Shown: piece by piece, positions 1-8,299 of the stretch | How positions within the stretch are numbered: the first letter of the stretch is position 1 | How the letters are laid out: every line of letters begins with the position of its first letter | Assembly (NCBI GenBank): GCA_964574705.1 | Contig: CAZNOO010000021.1 | Coordinates: 1 to 28,010 of the forward strand | Source: JAHIVB01 sp964574705 | Lineage (GTDB): Bacteria; Bacillota_I; Bacilli_A; Izemoplasmatales; Hujiaoplasmataceae | DNA length: 28,010 bases | Reading direction: 5' to 3' | Position numbers and translations under genes: made by a program | The notes under the pieces: generated by a model | What the model was told of the DNA's origin: nothing | Database searches by the model: none | Seen by the model: only the letters and a program-made list of their open reading frames with translations

Positions 1-4
1 AATG

Positions 5-36
5 AAAAAAAGAACCCACTAAAAATGGGTTCTTTT
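5..36 (-). terminator. Intrinsic terminator of the cysteine desulfidase gene
   Basis: The arms at 11-18 and 26-33 (AGAACCCA / TGGGTTCT) enclose a 7-nt loop. On the minus strand the stem is followed by a run of U from the A-tract at 5-11. It lies 14 bases beyond the stop codon at 50-52. Confidence 0.9.
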
Positions 37-49
37 CAACTGTTTTGAT

Positions 50-1327
50 TTAACAAGTCTCTTTGCTTTCCATCATAACTTCCAAAATGACGTCATTCAT
101 GTCTTTCATTCCATCCTTTGCAATTCTTCCCACATATGCGATGGTTTCGTCTGCGTCTTTTCCTAGAATCCCACTGTAAGGGGGATAGACTTTATGATTC
201 ATAGCGATGTAGTGACCAATAAAAGCTGACTCTAAACTGGAAGCGATTTTTGATGCACAAGACGCTTTCGCGCCATCGCATACAATTCCAGATGCATCTG
301 CCAAAGAGTTCACTACGGTCATTTTTATTTGATCTAGCGTGCCTCCCGCAAGATAAGTGACCGCGGCGCCTGCACCACAGCTTGCACTGATGGCTCCGCA
401 GAATGCGGAGAGCCTACCGATGTGATTTTTCTGGTAAATGGTCAAAAGATTTGAGAGTGCCAATGCACGGTACATTTCCTCTTCAGGAATATTATTTTCC
501 ATCGCATAAACAATCACGGGGACCGAAGTGGCAATCCCTTGATTTCCTGACCCTGAATTTGTAATGACAGGTAGACTGGATCCACACATTCGAGCTTCGG
601 ATGCACTTGCTGCGAAGGCCTTCATTTTTCCAAAAACCGTCTTATCAAAATTAAGAATTGCATCTCCAATTGAAACTCCAAAAGGCTTTTCGAAGCCTTC
701 TTTTGCTATTTGCATATTCAGCAAAACTTGAGGTCCCATAATGATTTTCAAATCTTCGATATTGGCACCTTTTGCAAATTCGTATATATTTTCAACGGAG
801 AAAAATCGTCGATCTGTCAAGACTCCATAATATTTTAAAAGGTCCGCTTCGGCTTCAAAAACAGTTTCATCGTTTTTAAGAATCCTTGTAATATTCGTAT
901 GAAGGTTCTGAATTTCAACTTCAGAAGATCCTTCTTCATTTTCGTATCTGACGATGAAATGAAGGTTAAGCGGAGATTTTAAAAGTTCCACTTTGCATAT
1001 ACCTTTTTTGATCCAAGATTCAACCAAAGGAATATGAGATTCTTGAAAACTTGATAGGACTTCCATTCCCTTATTAGAATCTCCAACTAAAAGACCGGAG
1101 AGTACACTTGCTTCAACACCATGGAGTTTGGTGTTAGGCACGCTAACGCACTTGATGTTTTTGAGAAGACTGCCACTGCACTTGACTGTTATTTTGCTCG
1201 GCATTCCACCTAAAACTTCTCTTGCTTTCGCACCAGCAAAGGCAATTGCGATAGGTTCAGTGCAACCAAGAGCGGGCACTAATTCTTCCTGAAGAATCTG
1301 TAAAAACTCTTTAACGTATGCAACCAT
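50..1327 (-). CDS. cyuA: L-cysteine desulfidase / UPF0597 (serine dehydratase alpha-like) family protein
   Basis: This 425-residue protein matches the UPF0597 / L-cysteine desulfidase family (CyuA/YhaM in E. coli, CdsB in methanogens). The family breaks L-cysteine into pyruvate, ammonia and sulfide in the cytoplasm, using an oxygen-labile 4Fe-4S cluster. Seen directly: the N-terminal GCTEP motif with C22, a glycine-rich NSGSGNQG stretch near 257-264, and cysteines C310, C317, C350 and C357 in the C-terminal serine-dehydratase-alpha-like part, where the family keeps its cluster ligands. The length is normal. AAAGGAGA lies 7 bases before the ATG. The gene has its own promoter and terminator, so it is separate from the ribosomal operon upstream. 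A serine dehydratase role cannot be excluded from sequence alone. Confidence 0.88.
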   Translation of the reverse strand: MVAYVKEFLQILQEELVPALGCTEPIAIAFAGAKAREVLGGMPSKITVKCSGSLLKNIKCVSVPNTKLHGVEASVLSGLLVGDSNKGMEVLSSFQESHIPLVESWIKKGICKVELLKSPLNLHFIVRYENEEGSSEVEIQNLHTNITRILKNDETVFEAEADLLKYYGVLTDRRFFSVENIYEFAKGANIEDLKIIMGPQVLLNMQIAKEGFEKPFGVSIGDAILNFDKTVFGKMKAFAASASEARMCGSSLPVITNSGSGNQGIATSVPVIVYAMENNIPEEEMYRALALSNLLTIYQKNHIGRLSAFCGAISASCGAGAAVTYLAGGTLDQIKMTVVNSLADASGIVCDGAKASCASKIASSLESAFIGHYIAMNHKVYPPYSGILGKDADETIAYVGRIAKDGMKDMNDVILEVMMESKETC

Positions 1328-1362
1328 GTAATTTCTCCTTTGAGAGTCATTCCTTACTATGG

Positions 1363-1391
1363 ATTATAACAAATTGGACATCCTTTGTAAA
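1363..1391 (-). promoter_or_regulatory. Promoter of the cysteine desulfidase gene
   Basis: On the minus strand TTTACA (1386-1391) is separated by exactly 17 bases from TATAAT (1363-1368). The -10 is preceded by TGT, giving an extended -10. It sits between the rplQ terminator and the ATG at 1327, leaving a leader of roughly 30 bases. Confidence 0.8.
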
Positions 1392-1412
1392 TGAAATGCG
1401 GGTGCTAGAATG

Positions 1413-1443
1413 AAAAAAAAGATGACCTCAAAATGAGGTCATC
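1413..1443 (-). terminator. Intrinsic terminator of the S10-spc-alpha operon
   Basis: A perfect 10-bp stem, GATGACCTCA (1421-1430) with TGAGGTCATC (1434-1443), has a 3-base loop. On the minus strand it is followed by eight U residues (A-run 1413-1420). It lies 15 bases beyond the rplQ stop and closes the operon. Confidence 0.95.
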
Positions 1444-1458
1444 GATGTATTGTGTAAC

Positions 1459-1818
1459 TTAAACGAGTTCGATGATTGCCATAGGGCAAGCATCTCCCAA
1501 ACGGTTTCCGATGCGGTAGATTCTTGTGTATCCGCCGTTACGGTCAGCGTATTTAGGTCCAATTTCTTTAAAAAGCTTATGCAAAGCTGTTTGATCTTCG
1601 ATTTTTAAAGTACGAACAGTTTCGGATGCTATTCTTAAAGAATTCAAATCGCCTTTTTTAGCGAGTGTAATTAGTTTTTCAACCACGCGTCTCAGTTCTT
1701 TCGCTTTAATGACACTTGTTTCGATCTTGTCGTGCAAAATTAATTGCGTTGCCAAGTCTCTCATTAGCGCCTTGCGGTTGTCGCTGCTACGGTTGAGCTT
1801 TGTATATCCTCTAGCCAT
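1459..1818 (-). CDS. rplQ: 50S ribosomal protein L17 (bL17)
   Basis: This is a 119-residue bL17, a large-subunit protein near the peptide exit tunnel. The family signature is visible as the N-terminal RSSDNRKALMRDLATQLI region, the RRVVEKLITLAKKGD segment, and the C-terminal PMAIIELV end. It is the last gene of the operon, 18 bases after rpoA, and is followed directly by the terminator at 1413-1443. In many Bacillota an energy-coupling transporter cassette and truA-rplM-rpsI follow rplQ; here the operon ends instead. Confidence 0.97.
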   Translation of the reverse strand: MARGYTKLNRSSDNRKALMRDLATQLILHDKIETSVIKAKELRRVVEKLITLAKKGDLNSLRIASETVRTLKIEDQTALHKLFKEIGPKYADRNGGYTRIYRIGNRLGDACPMAIIELV

Positions 1819-1836
1819 GACTATCCTCCTAACAAA

Positions 1837-2787
1837 CTAGTGTTTTGCTAAGCTTAAATTTAATTCTTCAAGCTTCTGCTTCACTTCTTTTAATGATTTT
1901 TTACCCAGATTACGAACTTTCATCATATCCTCTTCGGTTTTTTCGATGAGTTCGCCTAGTGTATGGATTCCCGCTCTCTTCAAGCAGTTGTAACTACGGA
2001 CTGAGAGATCGAGATCTTCAATCGGTTTTTCAAGATTTCTTGTGGCTTCTTCTGATTTGCGTTCAATCATGAAGTCTTCCGCCATTGCACGGTTAGAAAG
2101 TTCAACGATGGAATATAGATGATCGATCATCATTTTTGCCGCAACTCCGATGGCTTCTTTTGGTCCGATGGATCCATTGGTCCATACTTCGACTGTCAAT
2201 TTGTCATGATCGGCGTTGTCATCAACTCTGGTTTTGTCTACGGCATAATTGGCTTTGACAACAGGTGTGAATAGGCTGTCGATTGGAATGACGCCTACCA
2301 TGTTGTCGTATTGTGCATTTTTGTTCGCGCTAACATATCCATTGCCTTTTCTTGCATGAAGAACCATACGGAATCTTTTGCCTTTGTTGACATGGCAAAT
2401 ATAGTGATCCGGATTGATTAGTGTGACTTCGTCATCTGCGATGATGTCAGAAGCGTGTACGTCGCATGGTCCGTCAACGATGACTTCCAAACGCTTTTCA
2501 ACATTTGGATCAAGATTGTCGATGGTTAGGACGACACCTTTTAGGTTGAGGACGATGGTTGTAACATCTTCCACAACGTTGTCAATTGCTGTAAACTCAT
2601 GTTCTACTCCGTCAATTGTGACATTCACAATTGCGGCTCCGGGTAAGGAAGACAATAAAACTCGTCTCAAAGAATTTCCAATCGTGATACCGAAGCCACG
2701 GTCGAGTGGCGTAATGACGAATCTTCCATAAAAGTCATCAATCTCTTCAGTAATGGTTTTTGGTTTTTCGAATTTCAAGTCCTTCAA
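1837..2787 (-). CDS. rpoA: DNA-directed RNA polymerase subunit alpha
   Basis: The 316-residue alpha subunit dimerises to nucleate RNA polymerase assembly and contacts promoters and regulators through its C-terminal domain. The N-terminal assembly domain spans about 20-235 and contains LDRGFGITIGNSLRRVLLSS. A linker follows, and the alpha-CTD (about 250-312) carries LDLSVRSYNCLKRAGI and the helix-hairpin-helix RNLGKKSLKE. The start is TTG (2785-2787), chosen because AGGAGGG lies about 7 bases upstream and no ATG fits. The gene follows rpsK after 12 bases and stops with TAG. Confidence 0.97.
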   Translation of the reverse strand: MKDLKFEKPKTITEEIDDFYGRFVITPLDRGFGITIGNSLRRVLLSSLPGAAIVNVTIDGVEHEFTAIDNVVEDVTTIVLNLKGVVLTIDNLDPNVEKRLEVIVDGPCDVHASDIIADDEVTLINPDHYICHVNKGKRFRMVLHARKGNGYVSANKNAQYDNMVGVIPIDSLFTPVVKANYAVDKTRVDDNADHDKLTVEVWTNGSIGPKEAIGVAAKMMIDHLYSIVELSNRAMAEDFMIERKSEEATRNLEKPIEDLDLSVRSYNCLKRAGIHTLGELIEKTEEDMMKVRNLGKKSLKEVKQKLEELNLSLAKH

Positions 2788-2799
2788 AATAATACCCTC

Positions 2800-3186
2800 C
2801 TATCCGCGAGGCCGTTTTGGTGGACGACATCCGTTATGTGGAACTGGTGTTACATCTTTAATTGCTGTAATTTCAAGTCCAGCGACTTGCAAGCTACGAA
2901 TAGCTGCTTCTCTGCCTGGCCCTGGTCCTTTTACTGATACTTCGACTCTTTGCACTCCGTTATCCATTGCTGCTTTCGCTGCTGCTTCACTTGCGAGTCC
3001 TGCTGCGAAAGGAGTGGATTTACGGCTACCTTTATATCCGATTGCTCCACTTGAAGACCATGCAATTGCATTGCCTTGTGGGTCGGTAATCGTGATAATA
3101 GTGTTATTAAAAGTCGAATGAATGTGCGCTACTCCAGAAGGAATATTCTTTTTCACACGACGTTTTTTAGTTGCATTACGTGCCAT
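2800..3186 (-). CDS. rpsK: 30S ribosomal protein S11 (uS11)
   Basis: This 128-residue uS11 sits on the platform of the small subunit and helps form the mRNA exit region. Diagnostic segments are HIHSTFNNTIITITD (about 22-36), the glycine-rich SVKGPGPGREAAIRSL (about 84-99), and the C-terminal PHNGCRPPKRPRG. The length and basic N-terminus are normal. It lies 15 bases after rpsM and 12 before rpoA, the usual alpha-operon order. Confidence 0.97.
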   Translation of the reverse strand: MARNATKKRRVKKNIPSGVAHIHSTFNNTIITITDPQGNAIAWSSSGAIGYKGSRKSTPFAAGLASEAAAKAAMDNGVQRVEVSVKGPGPGREAAIRSLQVAGLEITAIKDVTPVPHNGCRPPKRPRG

Positions 3187-3201
3187 ATTAATTCATCCCT
3201 C

Positions 3202-3567
3202 CTATTTCTTCTTATTCGCAACGGTTTTTCTTGGACCCTTACGAGTTCTTGCGTTGTTACGTGTATTTTGTCCACGAACTGGCAACCCTTTGCGGTGGCG
3301 AATTCCACGATATGATCCGATTTCCATTAAACGTTTGATGTTTAAGGAAACTTCTCTACGAAGATCGCCCTCTACTCTATATTTTTGTACTTCTTGACGA
3401 ATTCTTACGATTTCGTCGTCTGTCAAATCTTTAACTCTTTTGTCTTCTGATACACCAGCAGCTGCCAAAATCTTTTGTGATAAGGTCTTGCCGATGCCAT
3501 AAACATAAGTTAAAGAGATCACAACGCGCTTTTCTCTAGGAATATCTACTCCTGCGATACGTGCCAT
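3202..3567 (-). CDS. rpsM: 30S ribosomal protein S13 (uS13)
   Basis: The 121-residue uS13 is a head protein of the small subunit that touches L5 and the P-site tRNA. It shows the N-terminal MARIAGVDIPREKRVV start, the helix-two-turn-helix with GIGKTLSQKIL, RRDV-like DLRREVSLNIKRL, and the basic C-terminal tail with RGQNTRNNARTRKG. Its ribosome binding site (GGAGG) overlaps the end of rpmJ 9 bases upstream, implying translational coupling. Confidence 0.97.
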   Translation of the reverse strand: MARIAGVDIPREKRVVISLTYVYGIGKTLSQKILAAAGVSEDKRVKDLTDDEIVRIRQEVQKYRVEGDLRREVSLNIKRLMEIGSYRGIRHRKGLPVRGQNTRNNARTRKGPRKTVANKKK

Positions 3568-3576
3568 TGGTTCCTC

Positions 3577-3693
3577 CTATTTACCTTGTCTTTGTTTATG
3601 TTTTGGATTTTCGCAAATGACCATTACATTGCCATTGCGTTTGATAATTTTACATTTGTCACAGATTTTTTTTACAGATGGTCTAATTTTCAT
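3577..3693 (-). CDS. rpmJ: 50S ribosomal protein L36 (bL36), zinc-ribbon form
   Basis: This short gene encodes 38 residues beginning MKIRPSVKKICDKCK and ending with TAG. It is the zinc-binding (C+) form of bL36: the ligands C11, C14, C27 and H32 are all present. bL36 is a late-assembling small protein of the large subunit. The ATG (3691-3693) is preceded by GGGAGG. It lies between infA (29 bases upstream) and rpsM (9 bases downstream), its usual place. Confidence 0.95.
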   Translation of the reverse strand: MKIRPSVKKICDKCKIIKRNGNVMVICENPKHKQRQGK

Positions 3694-3722
3694 ACCATTT
3701 ACCTCCCTAAAATCTTTTTAAT

Positions 3723-3944
3723 TTAGTTCATTCGATAGGTTATTCGTCCACGTGTTAGATCGTAAGTTGACAGTTCAACTTTGACTTTATCGCCTGGTAA
3801 AATGCGTATGTAGTGCATGCGGATTTTACCAGAAACGTGACCGAGAATACGATGTCCAATTTCCAGTTCGATGATAAATTGGGCATTTGGCAAGACTTCG
3901 ATTACTGTCCCAATCATTTCGATTACATCATCTTTTTTTGACAT
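3723..3944 (-). CDS. infA: Translation initiation factor IF-1
   Basis: This 73-residue single OB-fold protein binds the ribosomal A site during initiation together with IF-2 and IF-3. Family residues are visible throughout: GTVIEVLPNAQFIIELE, the HVSGKIRMHYIRILPGDKV segment, and the C-terminal DLTRGRITYR. The length is typical (72-73). It is preceded by AGGAG 15 bases after the map stop, and is followed by rpmJ. Confidence 0.97.
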   Translation of the reverse strand: MSKKDDVIEMIGTVIEVLPNAQFIIELEIGHRILGHVSGKIRMHYIRILPGDKVKVELSTYDLTRGRITYRMN

Positions 3945-3959
3945 TGAATCACTCCTCTT

Positions 3960-4709
3960 TTAAACCTTTGTCAGGATTTCGTAACCTTCGTCGGTAATCA
4001 GAATCGAATGCTCAAAGTGAGCGCTCAAAGACTGATCTTGCGTGATGGTCGTCCATCCGTCAGATAATACTTTAACTTCTTTTCTGCCAGCATTGATCAT
4101 GGGTTCGATTGCCAGGGTCATTCCTTTACGTAAGGTGATTCCCCGACCAGGTAAACCAAAGTTCGGAATTTGTGGGTCTTCATGGAGATGCTTGCCAACA
4201 CCGTGTCCCACGAATTCTCTCACGACTGAATATCCCAAACCTTCTGCATGCGTCTGTATTGCATGTGAAATGTCCGTTAAGCGATTGCCGCTTTTTGCTT
4301 GTTCTAACCCTTTAAAAAGGCTATCTTTCGTTCCATCAAGTAATTTTTGTGCTTCTAACGAAATCTCTCCACATGCATATGTCCAAGCTGAATCTCCATG
4401 GTATCCCTTATAAATTGCACCGATATCGATTGATACGATATCTCCATCTTGTAAAGTCCGCTTAGCGGATGGAATGCCATGAACAACTTCCTGGTTAATT
4501 GATATGCATGCGGAAGAAGGAAATCCGTTATAATTTTTAAAACTTGGGATTGCATCGTTGTCACGAATCACTTTTTCCACGATTTGATCCAGTTCAAGTG
4601 TAGAGACTCCAGGCAATACATGCTTTGAAACCTCTTGATGGGCCAAAGCCACGATTCTGCCTGCTTCTCTCATTAAACTGATCTCTCTTGGAGATTTGAT
4701 CGTTACCAC
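3960..4709 (-). CDS. map: Methionine aminopeptidase, type I
   Basis: This cytosolic dimetal enzyme removes the initiator methionine from new proteins. With the start used here (249 residues), the five metal ligands are all present at D95, D106, H169, E202 and E233, together with the substrate-side H77 in the VVHGIPS motif. I chose GTG at 4707-4709 because it yields the family-like start MVTIKSPREI and has AGGTGA a few bases upstream. An in-frame GTG at 4718 would add three residues and overlap adk by 8 bases. The gene follows the adk stop by one base and is surely co-translated with it. Confidence 0.95.
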   Translation of the reverse strand: MVTIKSPREISLMREAGRIVALAHQEVSKHVLPGVSTLELDQIVEKVIRDNDAIPSFKNYNGFPSSACISINQEVVHGIPSAKRTLQDGDIVSIDIGAIYKGYHGDSAWTYACGEISLEAQKLLDGTKDSLFKGLEQAKSGNRLTDISHAIQTHAEGLGYSVVREFVGHGVGKHLHEDPQIPNFGLPGRGITLRKGMTLAIEPMINAGRKEVKVLSDGWTTITQDQSLSAHFEHSILITDEGYEILTKV

Positions 4710-4710
4710 A

Positions 4711-5358
4711 TTATTCACCTAGTTTTTGTGTGATGATATTGAAGACTTCATCCTTTGCCTGTTCGCCGTTCACAATGAATAATAGACCTTTTTTCTTGTA
4801 GTAATCGAGTAAGGGTTTCGTCTTTTCATTGTAAATTTTGAGTCGGTTCAAAACGGATTCTTCTAAGTCATCTTCTCTTTGAATCAATGGGTGTCCACAC
4901 AAATCACAGACACACTCCTTTACGGGAGGGTGAAAGTGGATATGATAGGTTGCTCCGCAATTGGAACAGACCCTGCGACCTGCCATTCTTTCCAGAAGGA
5001 CGGAGTCATCCACGTCAACGTTGATGACAGAAGTGAGCTTGATGCCCAAATCTTCCATCATTTTGTCTAATGCGATGGCTTGTGTCTTCGTTCTGGGGAA
5101 TCCGTCAAGCATAAAGCCTTTCGGATAATCTTTTTTGTTTAAAACTTGTTTCACGATATCGTTGGTTATGTCGTCGGGAACCAGTTCACCTTTCCCGATA
5201 TACTCTTTGGCCAGTCTTCCAATTTCGGAATCTTTTGCCATTTCTTCCCGGTAAATATCTCCGGTGGAGATATGCGTCAACTGAAAATGTTCAAGTAGTC
5301 TAGATGCTTGGGTTCCTTTGCCGGCGCCCGGCTTTCCCATAATCAATAGATTAATCAT
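4711..5358 (-). CDS. adk: Adenylate kinase, zinc-LID type
   Basis: The 215-residue enzyme interconverts ATP plus AMP and two ADP. The P-loop GKPGAGKGT is at 8-16, the AMP-binding part has STGDIYREEM, and the hinge contains LDGFPRT. The LID carries two Cys-X2-Cys pairs (RRVCSNCG and CVCDLCG), the structural zinc site seen in many Gram-positive and Mollicute enzymes but absent in E. coli. ATG lies 3 bases after the secY stop, so translation is probably coupled. Confidence 0.97.
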   Translation of the reverse strand: MINLLIMGKPGAGKGTQASRLLEHFQLTHISTGDIYREEMAKDSEIGRLAKEYIGKGELVPDDITNDIVKQVLNKKDYPKGFMLDGFPRTKTQAIALDKMMEDLGIKLTSVINVDVDDSVLLERMAGRRVCSNCGATYHIHFHPPVKECVCDLCGHPLIQREDDLEESVLNRLKIYNEKTKPLLDYYKKKGLLFIVNGEQAKDEVFNIITQKLGE

Positions 5359-5361
5359 GAT

Positions 5362-6717
5362 TTATCTCATAAATCCTGCGTATGCCTTTTCTTGTGTGTC
5401 CGTATTGATTTGTTTTGCAGTTTCTAATGCAACACCAACGATAATCAGTAAGGATGTACCACCAATATGAGCGTAGTTTTGGCCCAAAATGGCAGACGTA
5501 ATGATTGGTAAGCTTGCGATGAGAACCAAGTAAATCGCTCCGAGGACGGTAACTCTAAATAAGGTCTTCGTGATGTAAGCTTCCGTTTCAGCTCCAGGTC
5601 TGACACCCGGGATGTAAGCATTTTGTTTTTGCAAATTCTCAGCCATCTGTTGAGGTTTAATCAAAATGAAGGCGTAGAAGAATGTAAATACGACAATCAG
5701 GATAACATAGAGTACAAATCCGATTGGTTGAGTATATGAGAATAATTGATTGAACCAGTTGGTTGCGGTGGATGAACTGATATTCAAGTAATTGATTACA
5801 GTCATCGGCAAACTCAAGATAATCGATGAGAATACGACCGGAATAACGCCGGCGGTATTAATCTTAATGGGGATGTTCGATTCGGATTTTCCTGCAAATT
5901 TGGAACTTGCGGGTCGATTCGCATATTGAATTGGTATTTTACGTTGCGTATCTTGCATGTAAGTAACGGCAACCAAAACGATGATGAACATCAAGATGCT
6001 GACACCGAACAAAGCATATCCTTGCCATGCTCCTTGAACAGGCGACACAGTTGTAAGGGCGCTGTTTGGATCGGTGATGTAATATTGAATCAATGATGCG
6101 ATGGTTCCAGGGAAACTCATGATGATACCGGCAACGATCAACATTGAAGAGCCGTTTCCGACACCTTTTAATGTGATTTGGTCTGCCAACCAGATCATGA
6201 AAGCTGTTCCTGCAGTCAATACGATTGCAATATAGAAATAAATTAAGAACCATAAGTTTCTTCCGCCTAGTGTTGCCCAGTCAGCGACTCCGAATTGGAA
6301 TAGTTGAGATTGGGAACTATGGAATGCAAACGTCATCGCCAAAGCTTGGACGAATGCTAGGAAGATTGCGACATATCTTGTCAAACGGCTAATTTTAGCG
6401 CGTCCGACTTCGCCTTCTTCACTCCACTCTTTTAAGGCTGGAATGATATCCATTTGTAACATTTGGATCACGATGGATGCCGTAATGTACGGACTGATAC
6501 CAAGCGCGATAACTGAGTAGTTACTTAACGCGTTACCAGAAATCGAGTTGACGATTCCCAAGAATCCGCTATTGTTGAATAGGTCTGTAAGCGAAGAGGA
6601 ATCTATCAAAGGCATGGTTACGTACGTAAGCAATTTGAAAACCAAGAATGCAAGTAATGTAAACCCGATTTTCTTTAAGACAGTTTTATTTGTCAATATC
6701 TTCTTTAACGTACCCAT
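5362..6717 (-). CDS. secY: Protein translocase subunit SecY
   Basis: This 451-residue integral membrane protein forms the channel of the Sec translocase with SecE and SecG. About ten transmembrane helices can be traced. Conserved parts include the plug/TM2 region after GNALSNYSVIALGISPYI, the cytoplasmic loop RKIPIQYANR before TM7, and the C5 loop with GVRPGAETEAYI that contacts SecA or the ribosome. It is slightly longer than the usual 430 or so residues, through the loop between TM1 and TM2 and the periplasmic-side loops. It begins 2 bases after rplO, as is normal for the spc operon. Confidence 0.97.
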   Translation of the reverse strand: MGTLKKILTNKTVLKKIGFTLLAFLVFKLLTYVTMPLIDSSSLTDLFNNSGFLGIVNSISGNALSNYSVIALGISPYITASIVIQMLQMDIIPALKEWSEEGEVGRAKISRLTRYVAIFLAFVQALAMTFAFHSSQSQLFQFGVADWATLGGRNLWFLIYFYIAIVLTAGTAFMIWLADQITLKGVGNGSSMLIVAGIIMSFPGTIASLIQYYITDPNSALTTVSPVQGAWQGYALFGVSILMFIIVLVAVTYMQDTQRKIPIQYANRPASSKFAGKSESNIPIKINTAGVIPVVFSSIILSLPMTVINYLNISSSTATNWFNQLFSYTQPIGFVLYVILIVVFTFFYAFILIKPQQMAENLQKQNAYIPGVRPGAETEAYITKTLFRVTVLGAIYLVLIASLPIITSAILGQNYAHIGGTSLLIIVGVALETAKQINTDTQEKAYAGFMR

Positions 6718-6719
6718 CC

Positions 6720-7160
6720 TTAAATCACCTCTGTCTTGCCCCCGGCGTCTTCAATTGCTTTCTTTGCGGAAGCCGAGAATTTATGTGCTTTGACAGTAAG
6801 GTTTACAGATAGTGTCCCTTTTCCTAGAACCTTGATACCGCTCTTAAGAGCACTTACCTTACGGTCTTTTAAAAGTACTTCAGGTGTAACGATAGTTCCT
6901 TTTTCGTATGTGTTAAGATCTTGTAGATTCACAACTGCAAACTCTTTTCTGAAGAAGTTTGTGAATCCTCTCTTTGGTAAACGTTTGAATAAAGGTGTTT
7001 GTCCACCTTCGAAGCCCAAACGAGTTCCTCCACCAGTACGTGAGTTTTGGCCTTTTTGTCCACGTCCAGATGTTTTTCCAGTTCCGCTACTAGTGCCTCG
7101 TCCAAGTCTTTTTTTGGAGTGAGTTGCGCCTTCTACGGGTTTCATTTCATGTAGTTTCAT
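6720..7160 (-). CDS. rplO: 50S ribosomal protein L15 (uL15)
   Basis: The 146-residue uL15 is a large-subunit protein that binds 23S rRNA during late assembly. It has the glycine- and arginine-rich N-terminal extension (KRLGRGTSSGTGKTSGRG), the GFEGGQTPLFKRLPKRGF core signature, and a C-terminal SASAKKAIEDAGG segment. It lies 11 bases after rpmD and 2 bases before secY. Confidence 0.97.
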   Translation of the reverse strand: MKLHEMKPVEGATHSKKRLGRGTSSGTGKTSGRGQKGQNSRTGGGTRLGFEGGQTPLFKRLPKRGFTNFFRKEFAVVNLQDLNTYEKGTIVTPEVLLKDRKVSALKSGIKVLGKGTLSVNLTVKAHKFSASAKKAIEDAGGKTEVI

Positions 7161-7171
7161 ATTCGCACCTC

Positions 7172-7354
7172 CTACTTGACTTGTTCGATCTTCACTAAAT
7201 GACGGATGGTGTTAATCATTCCGTTAATAGCGTCGTTCTCTTCTCTTATAACGGAAGAATTCCGTTTATTAAGACCAAGAGCTTTCACTGTTTTTACTTG
7301 GTTAGGTTTACGGCCCATCAATCCCTTAACCAAGGTAACTTTAACTTTTGCCAT
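7172..7354 (-). CDS. rpmD: 50S ribosomal protein L30 (uL30)
   Basis: The 60-residue uL30 is the bacterial short form. It contains KVTLVKGLMGRKPNQVKTV and a central LGLNKRNSSVI stretch, ending with HLVKIEQ. Its ATG shares one base with the rpsE stop codon (TAATG), so its translation is coupled to S5. It is followed 11 bases later by rplO. Confidence 0.96.
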   Translation of the reverse strand: MAKVKVTLVKGLMGRKPNQVKTVKALGLNKRNSSVIREENDAINGMINTIRHLVKIEQVK

Positions 7355-7908
7355 TATTTCAAAACCTCCTCAACAGTCAATCCTCTGGTAGCAGCAACTT
7401 GTTCGATGCTTCTGGATTGCTTGAGTGCTTCAACTGTCGCTCTGACGATATTGATTGGCGAATTTGAACCTAATGATTTGCTTAATACGTCTTCAACACC
7501 GGCTAATTCTAGGACGGCCCGTACAGGTCCTCCTGCGATAACTCCGGTTCCTTCAACGGCTGGACGTAAGAAGACTTTGGCAGCACCGTAACGAGCGGTG
7601 ATTGTATGAGGAATCGTTGTTCCATTCATCGGAACAAGGATGATGTTCTTTTTTGCGTCTTCGATTGCTTTTTTGATTGCGTCTGGAACTTCACTGGCTT
7701 TACCGGTTCCAAAACCGACTTTGCCTTTTCTGTCGCCGACGACAACCAAAGCGGAGAAGCTAAAACGTCTACCACCTTTGACAACTTTGGTTACCCTTCC
7801 AATATTGACAACTTTTTCTTCATAAAGTTTTTCTTCTTTTTTTCTTGTATGAGATCCTCTAGATGGTCTTTTTGAATTAGCGCCATCTCTGGTATTATTC
7901 TCTAGCAT
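7354..7908 (-). CDS. rpsE: 30S ribosomal protein S5 (uS5)
   Basis: The 184-residue uS5 helps control decoding accuracy and lines the mRNA entry channel. The N-terminal double-stranded-RNA-binding-like domain shows VVKGGRRFSFSALVVVGD and VGFGTGKASEVPDAIKKA. The C-terminal domain has GVIAGGPVRAVLELAGV and the SLGSNSPINIVRATVEAL segment. A short basic tail of about 25 residues precedes the fold. It overlaps rpmD by one base and follows rplR by 16. Confidence 0.97.
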   Translation of the reverse strand: MLENNTRDGANSKRPSRGSHTRKKEEKLYEEKVVNIGRVTKVVKGGRRFSFSALVVVGDRKGKVGFGTGKASEVPDAIKKAIEDAKKNIILVPMNGTTIPHTITARYGAAKVFLRPAVEGTGVIAGGPVRAVLELAGVEDVLSKSLGSNSPINIVRATVEALKQSRSIEQVAATRGLTVEEVLK

Positions 7909-7924
7909 TGGGTACCCTCCTTCA

Positions 7925-8281
7925 TTAGAATTCTAGCCCTGCTTCTCGAGCAGCATCGGCCAAAGCTTTGACTCTTCCGTGGTAGAGGTAGCCACCGCGG
8001 TCGAATACAACAAGTTTGATATTTTTCTCAACAGCTTTTTTCGCAATCAGCGTACCGACTGCTTTTGCGGCTTCAATATTTCCGCCGTAAACATCTTTGA
8101 GTTCAAGAGATGAAGCAGAGACAAGAGTAACTCTTGCAACGTCATCAATCAGTTGACAATAGATGCCTTTATTAGAACGGAAAACATTTAGACGAGGTCT
8201 TGCAGCTGTTCCTTTGACGGTTGCTCTAATACGAAAATGTCTCTTCGTACGTTGAACGCTTTTATTCACTGGATTAAACAT
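7925..8281 (-). CDS. rplR: 50S ribosomal protein L18 (uL18)
   Basis: The 118-residue uL18 binds 5S rRNA together with L5 in the central protuberance. The basic N-terminus contains RTKRHFRIRATVKGTAARPRL, and the C-terminal signature FDRGGYLYHGRVKALADA is intact. The length is normal. It follows rplF by 18 bases and precedes rpsE by 16. Confidence 0.97.
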   Translation of the reverse strand: MFNPVNKSVQRTKRHFRIRATVKGTAARPRLNVFRSNKGIYCQLIDDVARVTLVSASSLELKDVYGGNIEAAKAVGTLIAKKAVEKNIKLVVFDRGGYLYHGRVKALADAAREAGLEF

Positions 8282-8299
8282 AAATTCACCCGCCTGCTA

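Noticed and set aside
2414..3397. Several plus-strand open frames of 80-120 codons over rpoA, rpsK and rpsM
   Set aside because: They are antisense to well-conserved ribosomal genes, lack binding sites, and have low-complexity products. The same applies to other plus-strand frames across 1459-15791.
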